Assembly (NCBI GenBank): GCA_965221735.1
Contig: OZ244910.1
Span: 1,178,001 to 1,242,000 of the forward strand
Direction of reading: 5' to 3'
Length of the DNA stretch: 64,000 nucleotides
DNA from: UBA2991 sp965221735
GTDB lineage: Bacteria; Chloroflexota; Dehalococcoidia; Tepidiformales; Tepidiformaceae
In this document: one piece after another, positions 16,550-23,897 of the stretch
Layout: the number at the start of each line of letters is the position of its first letter
Numbering within the stretch: the stretch's first letter is position 1
Notes under the pieces: model-generated
What the model saw: only the letters and a program-made list of their open reading frames with translations
Told to the model about the DNA's origin: nothing
Database searches by the model: none
Translations under genes and position numbers: made by a program

Positions 16550-17359
16550 CTAGCCCGCGGTCTTGCGCGCGACCCAGGACGTGATGAGCCGGTTGGCGAT
16601 GCTGATCGGGCCCGGGATGTTCGGCAGCGCATCGACCGGGAACCAGTCCGCCGCCGCGATCTCGTCGTCCTCGAGCACGATGTCGCCGCTCTCGTACTCG
16701 GCGAAGAAGCCCAGCATGAGCGAGTTGGGGAAGGGCCACGGCTGGCTGCCCCGGTACTCCAGGTTCTTCACGCGCAGCCCGACCTCCTCCTCCACCTCCC
16801 GCAGGAGCGCCCCCTCGACCGTCTCGCCCGGCTCCACGAACCCGGCGAGGGCGCTGTACAGGCCCTCGGGGAAGCGGTGGCTGCGTGCCAGCAGCACGTC
16901 GTCGCCCCGGTGGATGAGCGTGATGATCGCCGGCGAGAGCTGCGGGAAGCGCAGCAGGCCGCACTGCGGGCAGCGCATCGAGCGCTCGCCGGCGACCGGC
17001 TCGTTGGGAGCGCCACAGCTCCCGCAGAAGCGGTTGATCCGCTCCCACTCGACGATCTGCACGGCCCGTCCCGCCGCCATCCACATCTCTTCGTCGGTCA
17101 TGCCGTAGACGGAAAAGAGGTCGCAGAAGTGCCAGCCCGTACCCGACTCCGCCTCGTCCTCCACCCCCGCAGCCCAGACGGGTCGCCCCTCGAGCATACC
17201 GATGAAGTGCGCCGCCCCTGTCCGCGGGAGGCGGTCCGCCTCCCGCTGCTCCGCCAGCGCCGCGTCGACTTCGCGGAACAGCACGCGATCGCGCTGGACG
17301 AGCATCCAGAGCCTGGGCGCTGTCGTGTCTTCCGGCGGAACTACTCCGGGTTCGAACAT
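16550..17359 (-). CDS. nudC: NAD+ diphosphatase / NAD-RNA decapping enzyme NudC
   Basis: A 269-residue Nudix hydrolase that cleaves NAD(H) and removes NAD caps from RNA. Three marks are clear: a zinc ribbon (CGSCGAPN ... CPQCG, near residues 110-130), the Nudix box GFVEPGETVEGALLREVEEEVGL pattern with all catalytic glutamates (near residue 168), and the NudC-specific SQPWPFPNSLM downstream of the box. The N-terminal ~100 residues form the degenerate N-domain. The ATG at 17359 is the first of the frame. It is followed directly by the DUF192 gene. Confidence 0.93.
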   Translation of the reverse strand: MFEPGVVPPEDTTAPRLWMLVQRDRVLFREVDAALAEQREADRLPRTGAAHFIGMLEGRPVWAAGVEDEAESGTGWHFCDLFSVYGMTDEEMWMAAGRAVQIVEWERINRFCGSCGAPNEPVAGERSMRCPQCGLLRFPQLSPAIITLIHRGDDVLLARSHRFPEGLYSALAGFVEPGETVEGALLREVEEEVGLRVKNLEYRGSQPWPFPNSLMLGFFAEYESGDIVLEDDEIAAADWFPVDALPNIPGPISIANRLITSWVARKTAG

Positions 17360-17406
17360 GACCGCGCCAGCCTACAGGCTCGGCGGTGCGCCGCGAACCA
17401 CCGCGG

Positions 17407-18369
17407 CTAGCCGAGCAGGGCCGCGAAGGCGCGCAGCTCGCGTTCGATGTCGGGGCCCATCGGCTGCCACATCAGCTCGGTCGCGCCACCTGCTTCCAGC
17501 GCCTGCAGCCGCTCGCCGATCTCGTCGACCGTGCCCGTCAGCTGTGCCGGCGCCTCCGACTCGGCGCTGAGCGCCTTGCGGTCGTGCTCGTTCAGCTCGA
17601 CCAGGTGTCCGCGGTGGATCTCGAGGTGCCGCACGTCCTCCGCGACCTCCGCGATCGAGGCCGCCCAGTCCTCCCCGCCGGGGAACGCGTCGAGCGATTG
17701 CCCGCGCGCGGCCGTCCCGTGGTAGCGCACCGCCAGCGACGGCGCCGTCGCCTCGAACGCGCGCTCTGACCGCGGCGACTCGCCCGCGTCGAGCACGGTG
17801 CCCGTGCTCAGCACGGCGCACCAGGAGAAACCGGGCACGGGCCGGAAGCTCACCGTCACGCCGCTCTCGATGTCGTGCGCGAATGCCTGCCCGCGCGGCC
17901 CCTGCGCGTTCACGAGAACCGGCACGTCGATGGGCCGCTCCGGTGCGAAGCCGTCCGAGTGCAGCATCTGCGCCGCCGCCCCGTCGACTTCGACCACCTC
18001 TCCTCGAAGCAGCGCCATCACCTGCCGGACACCGCGCTCGAAGTCGCGCCGCGAGAGCATCGGCTGCCCCATCGCGAGCCTTCCCGTGAAGCCCGCGCCG
18101 AACGCGACCGCCAGCCGCCCCGGTGCCAGCTCGTCGAGCGTGGCGATGGCGGCGGCCTGCGTCATCGGGTGGCGCAGGTGCGGCACCAGCACGCCCGGCC
18201 CCAGCCCGATGCGCTCGGTGCGCTCCGCGATACGCGCGAGGGTCACCCACACGTCGTGGTAGAGCGCGGGCGAGTCGTAGATCCACACCCGCTCGTAGCC
18301 GAGCTCCTCGGCCAGGACGGCCTGCTCGACCGCCGCGCTGTTCGCCGGAAACGCACACGAGATGTCCAT
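17407..18369 (-). CDS. LLM class (luciferase-like) oxidoreductase, second gene
   Basis: A 320-residue luciferase-like/F420-type protein, distinct from the one at 13932. Marks: AEELGYERVWIYDSPALYHD, RTERIGLGPGVLVPHLRHPMTQAAAIATL, RLAVAFGAGFTGRLAMGQ and IDVPVLVNAQGPRGQ. The C-terminal region (GTVDEIGERLQALEAGGATELMW) is the usual last part of the barrel. The ATG is preceded by caaggagcgg. No partner gene is adjacent (the ABC exporter downstream is 42 bases away on the same strand, so the three may be read together). Substrate and cofactor are not evident. Confidence 0.84.
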   Translation of the reverse strand: MDISCAFPANSAAVEQAVLAEELGYERVWIYDSPALYHDVWVTLARIAERTERIGLGPGVLVPHLRHPMTQAAAIATLDELAPGRLAVAFGAGFTGRLAMGQPMLSRRDFERGVRQVMALLRGEVVEVDGAAAQMLHSDGFAPERPIDVPVLVNAQGPRGQAFAHDIESGVTVSFRPVPGFSWCAVLSTGTVLDAGESPRSERAFEATAPSLAVRYHGTAARGQSLDAFPGGEDWAASIAEVAEDVRHLEIHRGHLVELNEHDRKALSAESEAPAQLTGTVDEIGERLQALEAGGATELMWQPMGPDIERELRAFAALLG

Positions 18370-18411
18370 CGTCCGCTCCTTGTGTTCTGGAGGGTGGATG
18401 CTAGCAGCGCC

Positions 18412-19188
18412 TCAGACGCGCGGCTCCCACGAGGAGAACCGCAACGTGACCAGCAGCCCTGCCACGCCCCAAGCCGCGATGACGCCGAGATGCACGGGTT
18501 CGAAACCGGCCCCGGTTTCGAAGGGATTGAAGCCCGTCTGCAGCGCCTCCGAGAGGTGCCGCACAGGGAACACCGAGCTCACGTGCTCGACCCAGGCGGG
18601 CGTACCCGCGTCCGGCGGGATGAACACGTCCGAGATGAACAGCAGCGGCAGGATCGACGCGTTCACGACGGCCGGCGCCGCGTCCGCGTTCGGGACCATC
18701 GAGGCGATCGCGAATCCCATCGCGCAGAACGAGAATGCGCCCACCGCCAGCGTCACCAGCACGGCCGGCATCGTCTGCTGCGGCACGTCGACGTCGTAGA
18801 ACAGCCACCCGAACAGCACCACGAGCACGAGCAGGGCCAGCATCAGGATCACCGCGTGCGCGATGCGCCCGAACAGGAACGCCCACGGCGGCAACGGCGA
18901 CCCCCGCACACGCTTCAGCACGCCCCCGTCCCGGTCGAACACCCAACTCATCGCGATCGATGTGTAGCACGAGTTCACGATCGTGAGCGCCGCGATCGCG
19001 GGGATGTAGAACGTCGCCCCGCTGATGACGCGATCCCCCATGTCGAGGTCGTTGCCCCCGAAGATGACGTTGAGGATGACGAGGAAGATCAGGGGAAACG
19101 CGATCGTGAAGAACGCCGCTGCCGGGTTCCGCCGGAAGGCGCGCTCCTGGTATTTGATCTGCTGGAGCACCAGCCTTACCGGCTTCAC
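18412..19188 (-). CDS. ABC-2 type transporter permease
   Basis: A 258-residue membrane protein of the ABC-2 exporter class with about six helices, e.g. AAFFTIAFPLIFLVILNVIF, YIPAIAALTIVNSCYTSIAM, AFLFGRIAHAVILMLALLVLVVLFGW, PAVLVTLAVGAFSFCAMGFAIAS and VNASILPLLFISDVFIPPD. The segment SDVFIPPDAGTPAWVEHVSSVFPVRHLSEAL before the last helix is typical of daunorubicin/drug-type ABC-2 permeases. Its start overlaps the stop of the ATPase gene by four bases, so the two form one exporter, probably a homodimer of each. Substrate unknown (drug, lipid or polysaccharide). Confidence 0.9.
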   Translation of the reverse strand: MKPVRLVLQQIKYQERAFRRNPAAAFFTIAFPLIFLVILNVIFGGNDLDMGDRVISGATFYIPAIAALTIVNSCYTSIAMSWVFDRDGGVLKRVRGSPLPPWAFLFGRIAHAVILMLALLVLVVLFGWLFYDVDVPQQTMPAVLVTLAVGAFSFCAMGFAIASMVPNADAAPAVVNASILPLLFISDVFIPPDAGTPAWVEHVSSVFPVRHLSEALQTGFNPFETGAGFEPVHLGVIAAWGVAGLLVTLRFSSWEPRV

Positions 19189-20096
19189 GAGACCACCTCG
19201 CCGTCACCCTCGTCGGTCAGCCGCAGGAACACGTCCTCAAGGGAGAGGCGGCTGACCGTCAGGTCCTCCAGCGCGATCCCCTCGGCCAGCGCCCAGCTCG
19301 TGAGGGCGTGAAGCTCGCGCGTCGGGTTGTCCGTGCGCGCCTCGGTGAGCCCCTCCCCCGCGTCGCGCAGCCCCAGGCCCTCCGGCAGCGCCGTTCCCTC
19401 CGGTGCGCGGAAGCGGATGACTGCGTCCGCGTCCGCCGCGACCAGCCCCGCGGGCGTGTCCTCGGCCACGATCTCGCCCCGCACCATGATCGCCACGCGG
19501 TCGGCGAGCGCCTGCGCCTCGTCGAGGTAGTGCGTCGTCAGCAGCACCGTCTTCCCGAGCTCGCGCAGGTTCCGGATCATCGCCCAGGCGCCGCGACGGG
19601 CAGTCGGGTCGAACCCCGTCGTCGGCTCATCGAGGAACAGCAGCTCCGGGTCTCCCGCCAGTCCCACGGCCACGTCGAGCCGACGTTGCTGTCCCCCCGA
19701 GAGGCGCCGCACGCGCTGGTCTCGCTGCTCCTCCAGCCCCACCACCTCCAGCACCTCGTCCCGCGGAAGGGGTTGCGGATAGAACCCCCGGAACATGTCG
19801 ACCGTCTCTGACACGGTCAGGTACGGCTCGAGGCCGGTGTGCTGCAGCACGATGCCCGTGCGCTCCTTTAGCGCGACCTCGTTCCGGCCCGGGTCGTACC
19901 CGAGCACGCTCACCTCGCCCGCCGTTCGCGAGCGGTGCCCCTCGAGGATTTCGACCGTCGTCGTCTTCCCGGCTCCGTTCGGGCCGAGCAGCGCGAACAC
20001 CTCGCCTCGCTCGATGCGCAGGTCGATCCCGCGCACGGCCTCGATCTCGCCGTACCGCTTCCGCAGCCCCCGTACCTCGATGACGGCTTCGCCCAT
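19185..20096 (-). CDS. ABC transporter ATP-binding protein
   Basis: A 303-residue ATPase of the CcmA/DrrA type. Motifs: Walker A GPNGAGKTTTVEIL (near residue 39), Q-loop VLQHTGLEPYLTV, signature LSGGQQRRLDVA, Walker B ELLFLDEPTTGFDP and the switch histidine in VLLTTHYLDEAQ. A C-terminal domain of about 85 residues (DADAVIRFRAPEGT, LTSWALAEGIALEDLTV) is usual for drug-type exporters. It precedes its permease with a 4-base overlap. Confidence 0.94.
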   Translation of the reverse strand: MGEAVIEVRGLRKRYGEIEAVRGIDLRIERGEVFALLGPNGAGKTTTVEILEGHRSRTAGEVSVLGYDPGRNEVALKERTGIVLQHTGLEPYLTVSETVDMFRGFYPQPLPRDEVLEVVGLEEQRDQRVRRLSGGQQRRLDVAVGLAGDPELLFLDEPTTGFDPTARRGAWAMIRNLRELGKTVLLTTHYLDEAQALADRVAIMVRGEIVAEDTPAGLVAADADAVIRFRAPEGTALPEGLGLRDAGEGLTEARTDNPTRELHALTSWALAEGIALEDLTVSRLSLEDVFLRLTDEGDGEVVS

Positions 20097-20155
20097 CCCG
20101 CGATCCTAGGGGAGCGCCCGCCAACGGGCCTCGGCGCGGGGTCGCCCTCTCCGGT

Positions 20156-20560
20156 CTACCCGGCGCGAGGGCCGTCAGCTGCTTCGGCGACGGCGCCGAG
20201 GCCTCGGTCGAAGGTCTTGATCTCGCGCACGCCGCGCCGGCGGCAGCTCGCAAGATGACAGAGATCCCGCGCCGACAGCCGGGGGTAGCGGTCGTGGAGC
20301 TGGCGAGTGAGGGTCACGTCCTCGAACTCCAGCGGCCACACGTCAACACTGAAACCCGCGATCATGGCGAAGGCCTCATCGAGCGTTTCGTACCTGGCCG
20401 ACGGCAAGTAGAAGTGCGTCAACTCCTGTACCACCTCGGCCGATGTGCAGAGTGGCGTCCCGTTGCGACGGGACTCGGCAAGGAACTCCCGTGCAGGCTC
20501 TCTCAGGGGGTGGGGCGTACCGACCGCGTAGATGAAGACGTTGGCGTCTACGAAGATCAC
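20156..20560 (-). CDS. PIN-domain toxin (VapC-like)
   Basis: A 134-residue PIN-domain RNase, the likely toxin of a VapBC-type pair. The acidic residues of the active site are visible: FVDANVFIYA (Asp5), the glutamate in VVQELTHFY, and ARDLCHLA and KTFDRGL near the end. Such toxins cut tRNA or rRNA. I use the GTG at 20560, whose GTGA overlaps the antitoxin stop; a longer open frame upstream runs through the antitoxin gene in another frame. Confidence 0.82.
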   Translation of the reverse strand: MIFVDANVFIYAVGTPHPLREPAREFLAESRRNGTPLCTSAEVVQELTHFYLPSARYETLDEAFAMIAGFSVDVWPLEFEDVTLTRQLHDRYPRLSARDLCHLASCRRRGVREIKTFDRGLGAVAEAADGPRAG

Positions 20561-20832
20561 GTAGAGGGGAGGCCCTTGCTCCGCGAAGTGTTGATGACTT
20601 CGAGGACTTCCTCCCAGTCGGGCTCGCGGCCGGGGCCCTGAAGCTGGTCGCATTTGCGCCAGAACGCTTCGACTTCAGCCTCGGACTCGAACACCCTGGT
20701 CTGCTGCTTCCGTTCCAGGCGCTCGCGGGCGGCCGCCCGTAACCACGCGCTGAAGCTCATGCCTTCTCGACGCGCCTGATGCATGAACCGATCGCGGTCC
20801 TCGTCAGGGATCACCAGTTGGACTCGGGCTAT
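20557..20832 (-). CDS. Ribbon-helix-helix-type antitoxin of the PIN toxin, uncertain start
   Basis: The probable antitoxin of the PIN pair, about 91 residues. ARVQLVIPDEDRDRF looks like the beta strand and first turn of a ribbon-helix-helix DNA-binding domain, followed by SAWLRAAARERLERKQ; the acidic C-terminus (EPDWEEVLEVIN) would wrap the toxin. The start is odd: the expected first codon before ARVQ is ATA (20832), with ccggag about 9 bases upstream. A GTG at 20814 would cut off the beta strand; TTG at 20904 lies upstream of the likely -10 box. The last four bases overlap the toxin start. Confidence 0.65.
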   Translation of the reverse strand: MARVQLVIPDEDRDRFMHQARREGMSFSAWLRAAARERLERKQQTRVFESEAEVEAFWRKCDQLQGPGREPDWEEVLEVINTSRSKGLPST

Positions 20833-20862
20833 CCTGTGACTCCGGCTGGAAAGTGTGTAACA

Positions 20863-20892
20863 AGAATACACATCCCGACCGGGAAATCTCAA
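20863..20892 (-). promoter_or_regulatory. Possible promoter of the antitoxin-toxin pair
   Basis: On the minus strand TTGAGA (20887-20892) and TATTCT (20863-20868) are 18 bases apart, a fair sigma-70 pattern in an AT-richer stretch directly upstream of the antitoxin. The -10 box lies 30 bases before the ATA codon at 20832. Confidence 0.4.
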
Positions 20893-20916
20893 GGCGGTCC
20901 TCAATGCGCAGGGGTC

Positions 20917-21312
20917 CTAGGAGCCCTGCAGCTCGAGGAAGTACGTCTCGTAGAACCGGGTGTCGCGTGTCAGGAAAGCGTCGGCTGCGGCCATCGCATG
21001 GGCTCCGATCAGGAAGTCCGGGAGGATGCGTTCCCTCGGCCCGCCGGCCCGGCGATAGCGCGCCCAGCGTTGCCCTGCCTCGTAGGCGATGGCCGTGTCG
21101 ATGGGCGAGACGAGCACGTTGATCTCGCGCAGAGCGTCATCGAGGGCTGCGCGGCTCGGGAAGCGCGGAACCAGCTCCGCATAGACGATGTCGCACACGA
21201 TGACCGCTCCCGCCTCGTAGGCCGCCGCTATTCGCTCACGGGACTGGGCGTGAAAGGCTGAGCCAGACAGGAACAGGTCGAGAAGGACGTTCGTATCGAC
21301 CGCCGTTATCAC
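20917..21312 (-). CDS. PIN-domain toxin (VapC-like), second pair
   Basis: A 131-residue PIN-domain RNase. Acidic active-site positions: AVDTNVLLDLF (Asp near the start), the glutamate in DIVYAELVPRF, LPDFLIGAHA and TRDTRFYETYF near the C-terminus. It is downstream of an AbrB-type antitoxin with a four-base overlap. It is a different PIN subgroup from the gene at 20156, so the two neighbouring modules are not a duplication. Confidence 0.88.
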   Translation of the reverse strand: MITAVDTNVLLDLFLSGSAFHAQSRERIAAAYEAGAVIVCDIVYAELVPRFPSRAALDDALREINVLVSPIDTAIAYEAGQRWARYRRAGGPRERILPDFLIGAHAMAAADAFLTRDTRFYETYFLELQGS

Positions 21313-21542
21313 CTGCCGCGGATCTCCTCGATGTACTCGTCAACGTCGTCTGGAATACCTTCGTGGCGCACTCCGTCAAGGATGCCACTGACCCGGTCTA
21401 CCGGGTGCTCCGCCCCCGTGCGCTTGCGGATCAGGAGCCCCTCGTCGGTGGGCGTGATCTCGACCTCCACGTTGTGGTTCATGCCGAAGCGGTCCCGCAG
21501 GGGTTTGGGGATGGTGATCTGGCCACGTTCGGAGATTCGCAT
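21309..21542 (-). CDS. AbrB/MazE-type antitoxin
   Basis: A 77-residue swapped-hairpin (SpoVT/AbrB) DNA-binding protein: MRISERGQITIPKPLRDRFG is the classic AbrB start, with NHNVEVEITPTDEGLLIRKR as the second half of the barrel. The acidic C-terminus (IPDDVDEYIEEIRG) would bind and block the PIN toxin. ATG 21542 is preferred; a TTG two codons upstream is possible. Start and ATG lie inside one arm of an inverted repeat, which suggests autoregulation. Confidence 0.87.
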   Translation of the reverse strand: MRISERGQITIPKPLRDRFGMNHNVEVEITPTDEGLLIRKRTGAEHPVDRVSGILDGVRHEGIPDDVDEYIEEIRGR

Positions 21543-21579
21543 GATCAACCTGGTATGAATTTCGGATGACCTTGATCAT
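21541..21579. promoter_or_regulatory. Inverted repeat, probable antitoxin operator
   Basis: ATGATCAA (21541-21548) and TTGATCAT (21572-21579) are perfect inverted copies, centres 31 bases apart (about three helical turns), straddling the start of the AbrB-type antitoxin gene. Each core TGATCA is itself a palindrome. AbrB-type antitoxins repress their own promoters, so this is a natural operator candidate. Confidence 0.5.
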
Positions 21580-21632
21580 ACTCCCTGCTTCGGCCGGCCG
21601 GGCAGCCAGGCGTCGGCGGGGGAATCTCTCAC

Positions 21633-23297
21633 CTATTCGCGAACGGCCAGCAGCCGGTGGGCGATTCCCCTCGCTTCGTCCAGGTCTGCGGCGAAGCGGT
21701 CCTCGGGAACCCGGTCCAGCACGTTCAGCGAATCCATCGCCCTCCGCGACGACCCCTTGAGGCCCATCACGATGACCTCCGTGTCCTGCGAGATCGCCGT
21801 GTCGACCATCTGCTCGACCACGAGCGCTGCGCTGTCGTCCACGTAGACCGTCTCCGAGAAGTCGAGAATGACGACCTCGTGGTCGCGGATGTCCACGCTG
21901 ATCGTGCTGATCAGCTTGCTTGAGGAAGCCACCGTGAAGGTCCCCCGCAGCGCGACGAGCCCCACGCGGGCGGAGAACGCGTCGATGTCGCTCGGGCTCT
22001 CGTCGCCGGTGAAGAAGCTGCGGTCCAGCAGCGGCACCGACACCACGCTGTCGAGCTGCAGCCGCTCGAACTGCCGGGCGCTGGCCATGCCCGCCGCGAT
22101 CAGGCCGATCGCGACCGCAGTCACCAGGTCGAGGAAGACCGTGAGCGCCAGCGTGATCAACATCACCAGCAGGTGCTCCCGCTGGACTCGTAACAGGCGC
22201 GTGAGGAACCGCCAGTCGATGATGTCCCAGCCGACCTTCACGAGGATGCCGGCGAGCACGGCCTGGGGAATCTCCTCCGCGAGCGGCCCGAGGCCCAGCA
22301 CCAGTGCTAACAGGATCGCCGCCCGCACCACCCCCGAGACCCGTGTTCTGCCGCCTGCCCGCAGGTTCACCACCGTGCCCGGTGTCGCCCCCGCCCCGGG
22401 CAGCCCGCCGAAGAGTCCCGCCGCCACGTTGCCGATCCCCTGCCCGATCAGCTCCCGGTTCGGGTTGTGCTGTGTCCGTGTCATAGAGTCGGCAATCAGC
22501 GAAGTCAGCAGGCTGTCGATGGAGCCCAGCAGCCCGAGCGTGATGGCCGGCTGTACGGCGCTTGCGAGGAAGCCCGGATCGAACGTCGGCAAACCGAAGT
22601 CCGGCAGGCCCCGGGGCACCGGCCCGATGTCGCCGATCACCAGCGTGTCGCTCAACCAGAGGACCCCCAGTGCCGTCCCGACGACGAGCGCGGCCAGGGT
22701 CGGCGGAAAGTACCGCTGGAACCTCGAGGGCCAGATGACCCCCACGACGAGCGTGGCGAGCGCGATGCCAAGCGCACTCAGGTGGATGTCGCTGAACGCA
22801 TCGGGCCAGCCCCGGATCGCCGCCAGCGGCCCGCCTTCGGCGCCCTTGTGTCCTACGAAGGGCAGTATCTGGATCAGGATGATGATGATCCCGATACCGG
22901 ACATAAATCCGGAAGTCACCGAGTAGGGCGTATACGAGACGAACCGGCCGATCCGCAGCATCCCCAGCAGGATCTGGAGTATCCCGGCCATGACCGCGAT
23001 CGTGAGGGCTTCCGTGAGCGTGTCCGCGTGCATCGTGACGATGACCGCCATCGCCACCGACATCGGCCCCGTTGGACCCGATATCTGGGACTTCGTTCCC
23101 CCGAACACCGCCGCAAAGAACCCGACCGCGATCGCGCCGTAGAGCCCCGCCGCCGCGCCCAGCCCCGATGCCACCCCGAAGGCGAGCGCCACCGGCAGCC
23201 CCACGACCGCGGACGTCAGCCCCCCGAAGAGGTCGCCGCGAAGGGCGTCGAGGCTGTAGCTCACTCTTGGCATGGCGAGGGGACCACGAGACGTCAT
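21633..23297 (-). CDS. SulP family anion transporter with STAS domain
   Basis: A 554-residue transporter of the SLC26/SulP family. The first ~420 residues form the membrane core (LRGDLFGGLTSAVVGLPVALAFGVASG, GTKSQISGPTGPMSVAMAVI, and the gate-like region GLLGSIDSLLTSLIAD). The last ~120 residues are a cytoplasmic STAS domain (VGLVALRGTFTVASSSKL, VVILDFSETVYVDDSAALVVEQM). Sulphate, bicarbonate and other anions are family substrates; the beta-carbonic anhydrase 75 bases upstream in the same direction favours bicarbonate (inference). A start eight codons later (MPRVSYSL) is possible. Confidence 0.9.
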   Translation of the reverse strand: MTSRGPLAMPRVSYSLDALRGDLFGGLTSAVVGLPVALAFGVASGLGAAAGLYGAIAVGFFAAVFGGTKSQISGPTGPMSVAMAVIVTMHADTLTEALTIAVMAGILQILLGMLRIGRFVSYTPYSVTSGFMSGIGIIIILIQILPFVGHKGAEGGPLAAIRGWPDAFSDIHLSALGIALATLVVGVIWPSRFQRYFPPTLAALVVGTALGVLWLSDTLVIGDIGPVPRGLPDFGLPTFDPGFLASAVQPAITLGLLGSIDSLLTSLIADSMTRTQHNPNRELIGQGIGNVAAGLFGGLPGAGATPGTVVNLRAGGRTRVSGVVRAAILLALVLGLGPLAEEIPQAVLAGILVKVGWDIIDWRFLTRLLRVQREHLLVMLITLALTVFLDLVTAVAIGLIAAGMASARQFERLQLDSVVSVPLLDRSFFTGDESPSDIDAFSARVGLVALRGTFTVASSSKLISTISVDIRDHEVVILDFSETVYVDDSAALVVEQMVDTAISQDTEVIVMGLKGSSRRAMDSLNVLDRVPEDRFAADLDEARGIAHRLLAVRE

Positions 23298-23372
23298 ATC
23301 AAGAGGCCGGAAGCATACGAGAAAGCCGGTCCCTTGTGGTGAGTGCGGTCAACCGCATCCGCTCGTCGCGGG

Positions 23373-23864
23373 CTAGCTGACCTCGTTGAGCTTCCCTGTC
23401 GCACAGTCGTAGACGAACCCGCGCACGTCGTCCGTGTTCGGGATGAAGGGGCTCGCTTTGATGCGCGCAATCGACTGCCGGATGTCGCCGTCGAGGTCCG
23501 GGAACGCCTCCAGTGCGAACGACGGACGGATGCCCGTGTCGGCTTCGATTGCGTCTTTCACGTCGTCGTCGCGGAAGGTCAGCATGCCGCACCCGGTGTG
23601 GTGGATGAGCATGATCGAGGTCGTGCCCAGGAGCCGCTGCGAGATGGTGAGCGACCGGATCGCGTCGTCGGTCACGACGCCTCCCGCGTTGCGGATGACG
23701 TGCGCGTCCCCCACGCCGATCCCGAGCAAGGCGTGCGTGTCGAGGCGCGCGTCCATGCACGCCACCACGGCCAGCCTCAGTGCCGGCGGCGAGGGTGCGT
23801 CGCCCTGGTCGAAATGTGCGGCGTAGCCCGCGTTGTTCTCCAGAAGGTCGTCGATTGCGGCCAT
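23373..23864 (-). CDS. Beta-class carbonic anhydrase
   Basis: A 163-residue zinc enzyme that interconverts CO2 and bicarbonate. The zinc ligands are Cys36 (VVACMDAR, with the Asp38-Arg40 dyad), His89 and Cys92 (HHTGCG). RNAGG and the C-terminal GFVYDCATGKL are further family marks. It is short, as usual for the 160-170-residue bacterial clade. It precedes the SulP gene on the same strand, consistent with joint bicarbonate supply. Confidence 0.93.
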   Translation of the reverse strand: MAAIDDLLENNAGYAAHFDQGDAPSPPALRLAVVACMDARLDTHALLGIGVGDAHVIRNAGGVVTDDAIRSLTISQRLLGTTSIMLIHHTGCGMLTFRDDDVKDAIEADTGIRPSFALEAFPDLDGDIRQSIARIKASPFIPNTDDVRGFVYDCATGKLNEVS

Positions 23865-23897
23865 CGCAAGCCTCCTGTTCGTCGCTGGAGTCGCGCG

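Noticed and set aside
17875..19311. Long His/Arg-rich plus-strand frame
   Set aside because: Antisense of the LLM oxidoreductase and ABC permease genes.
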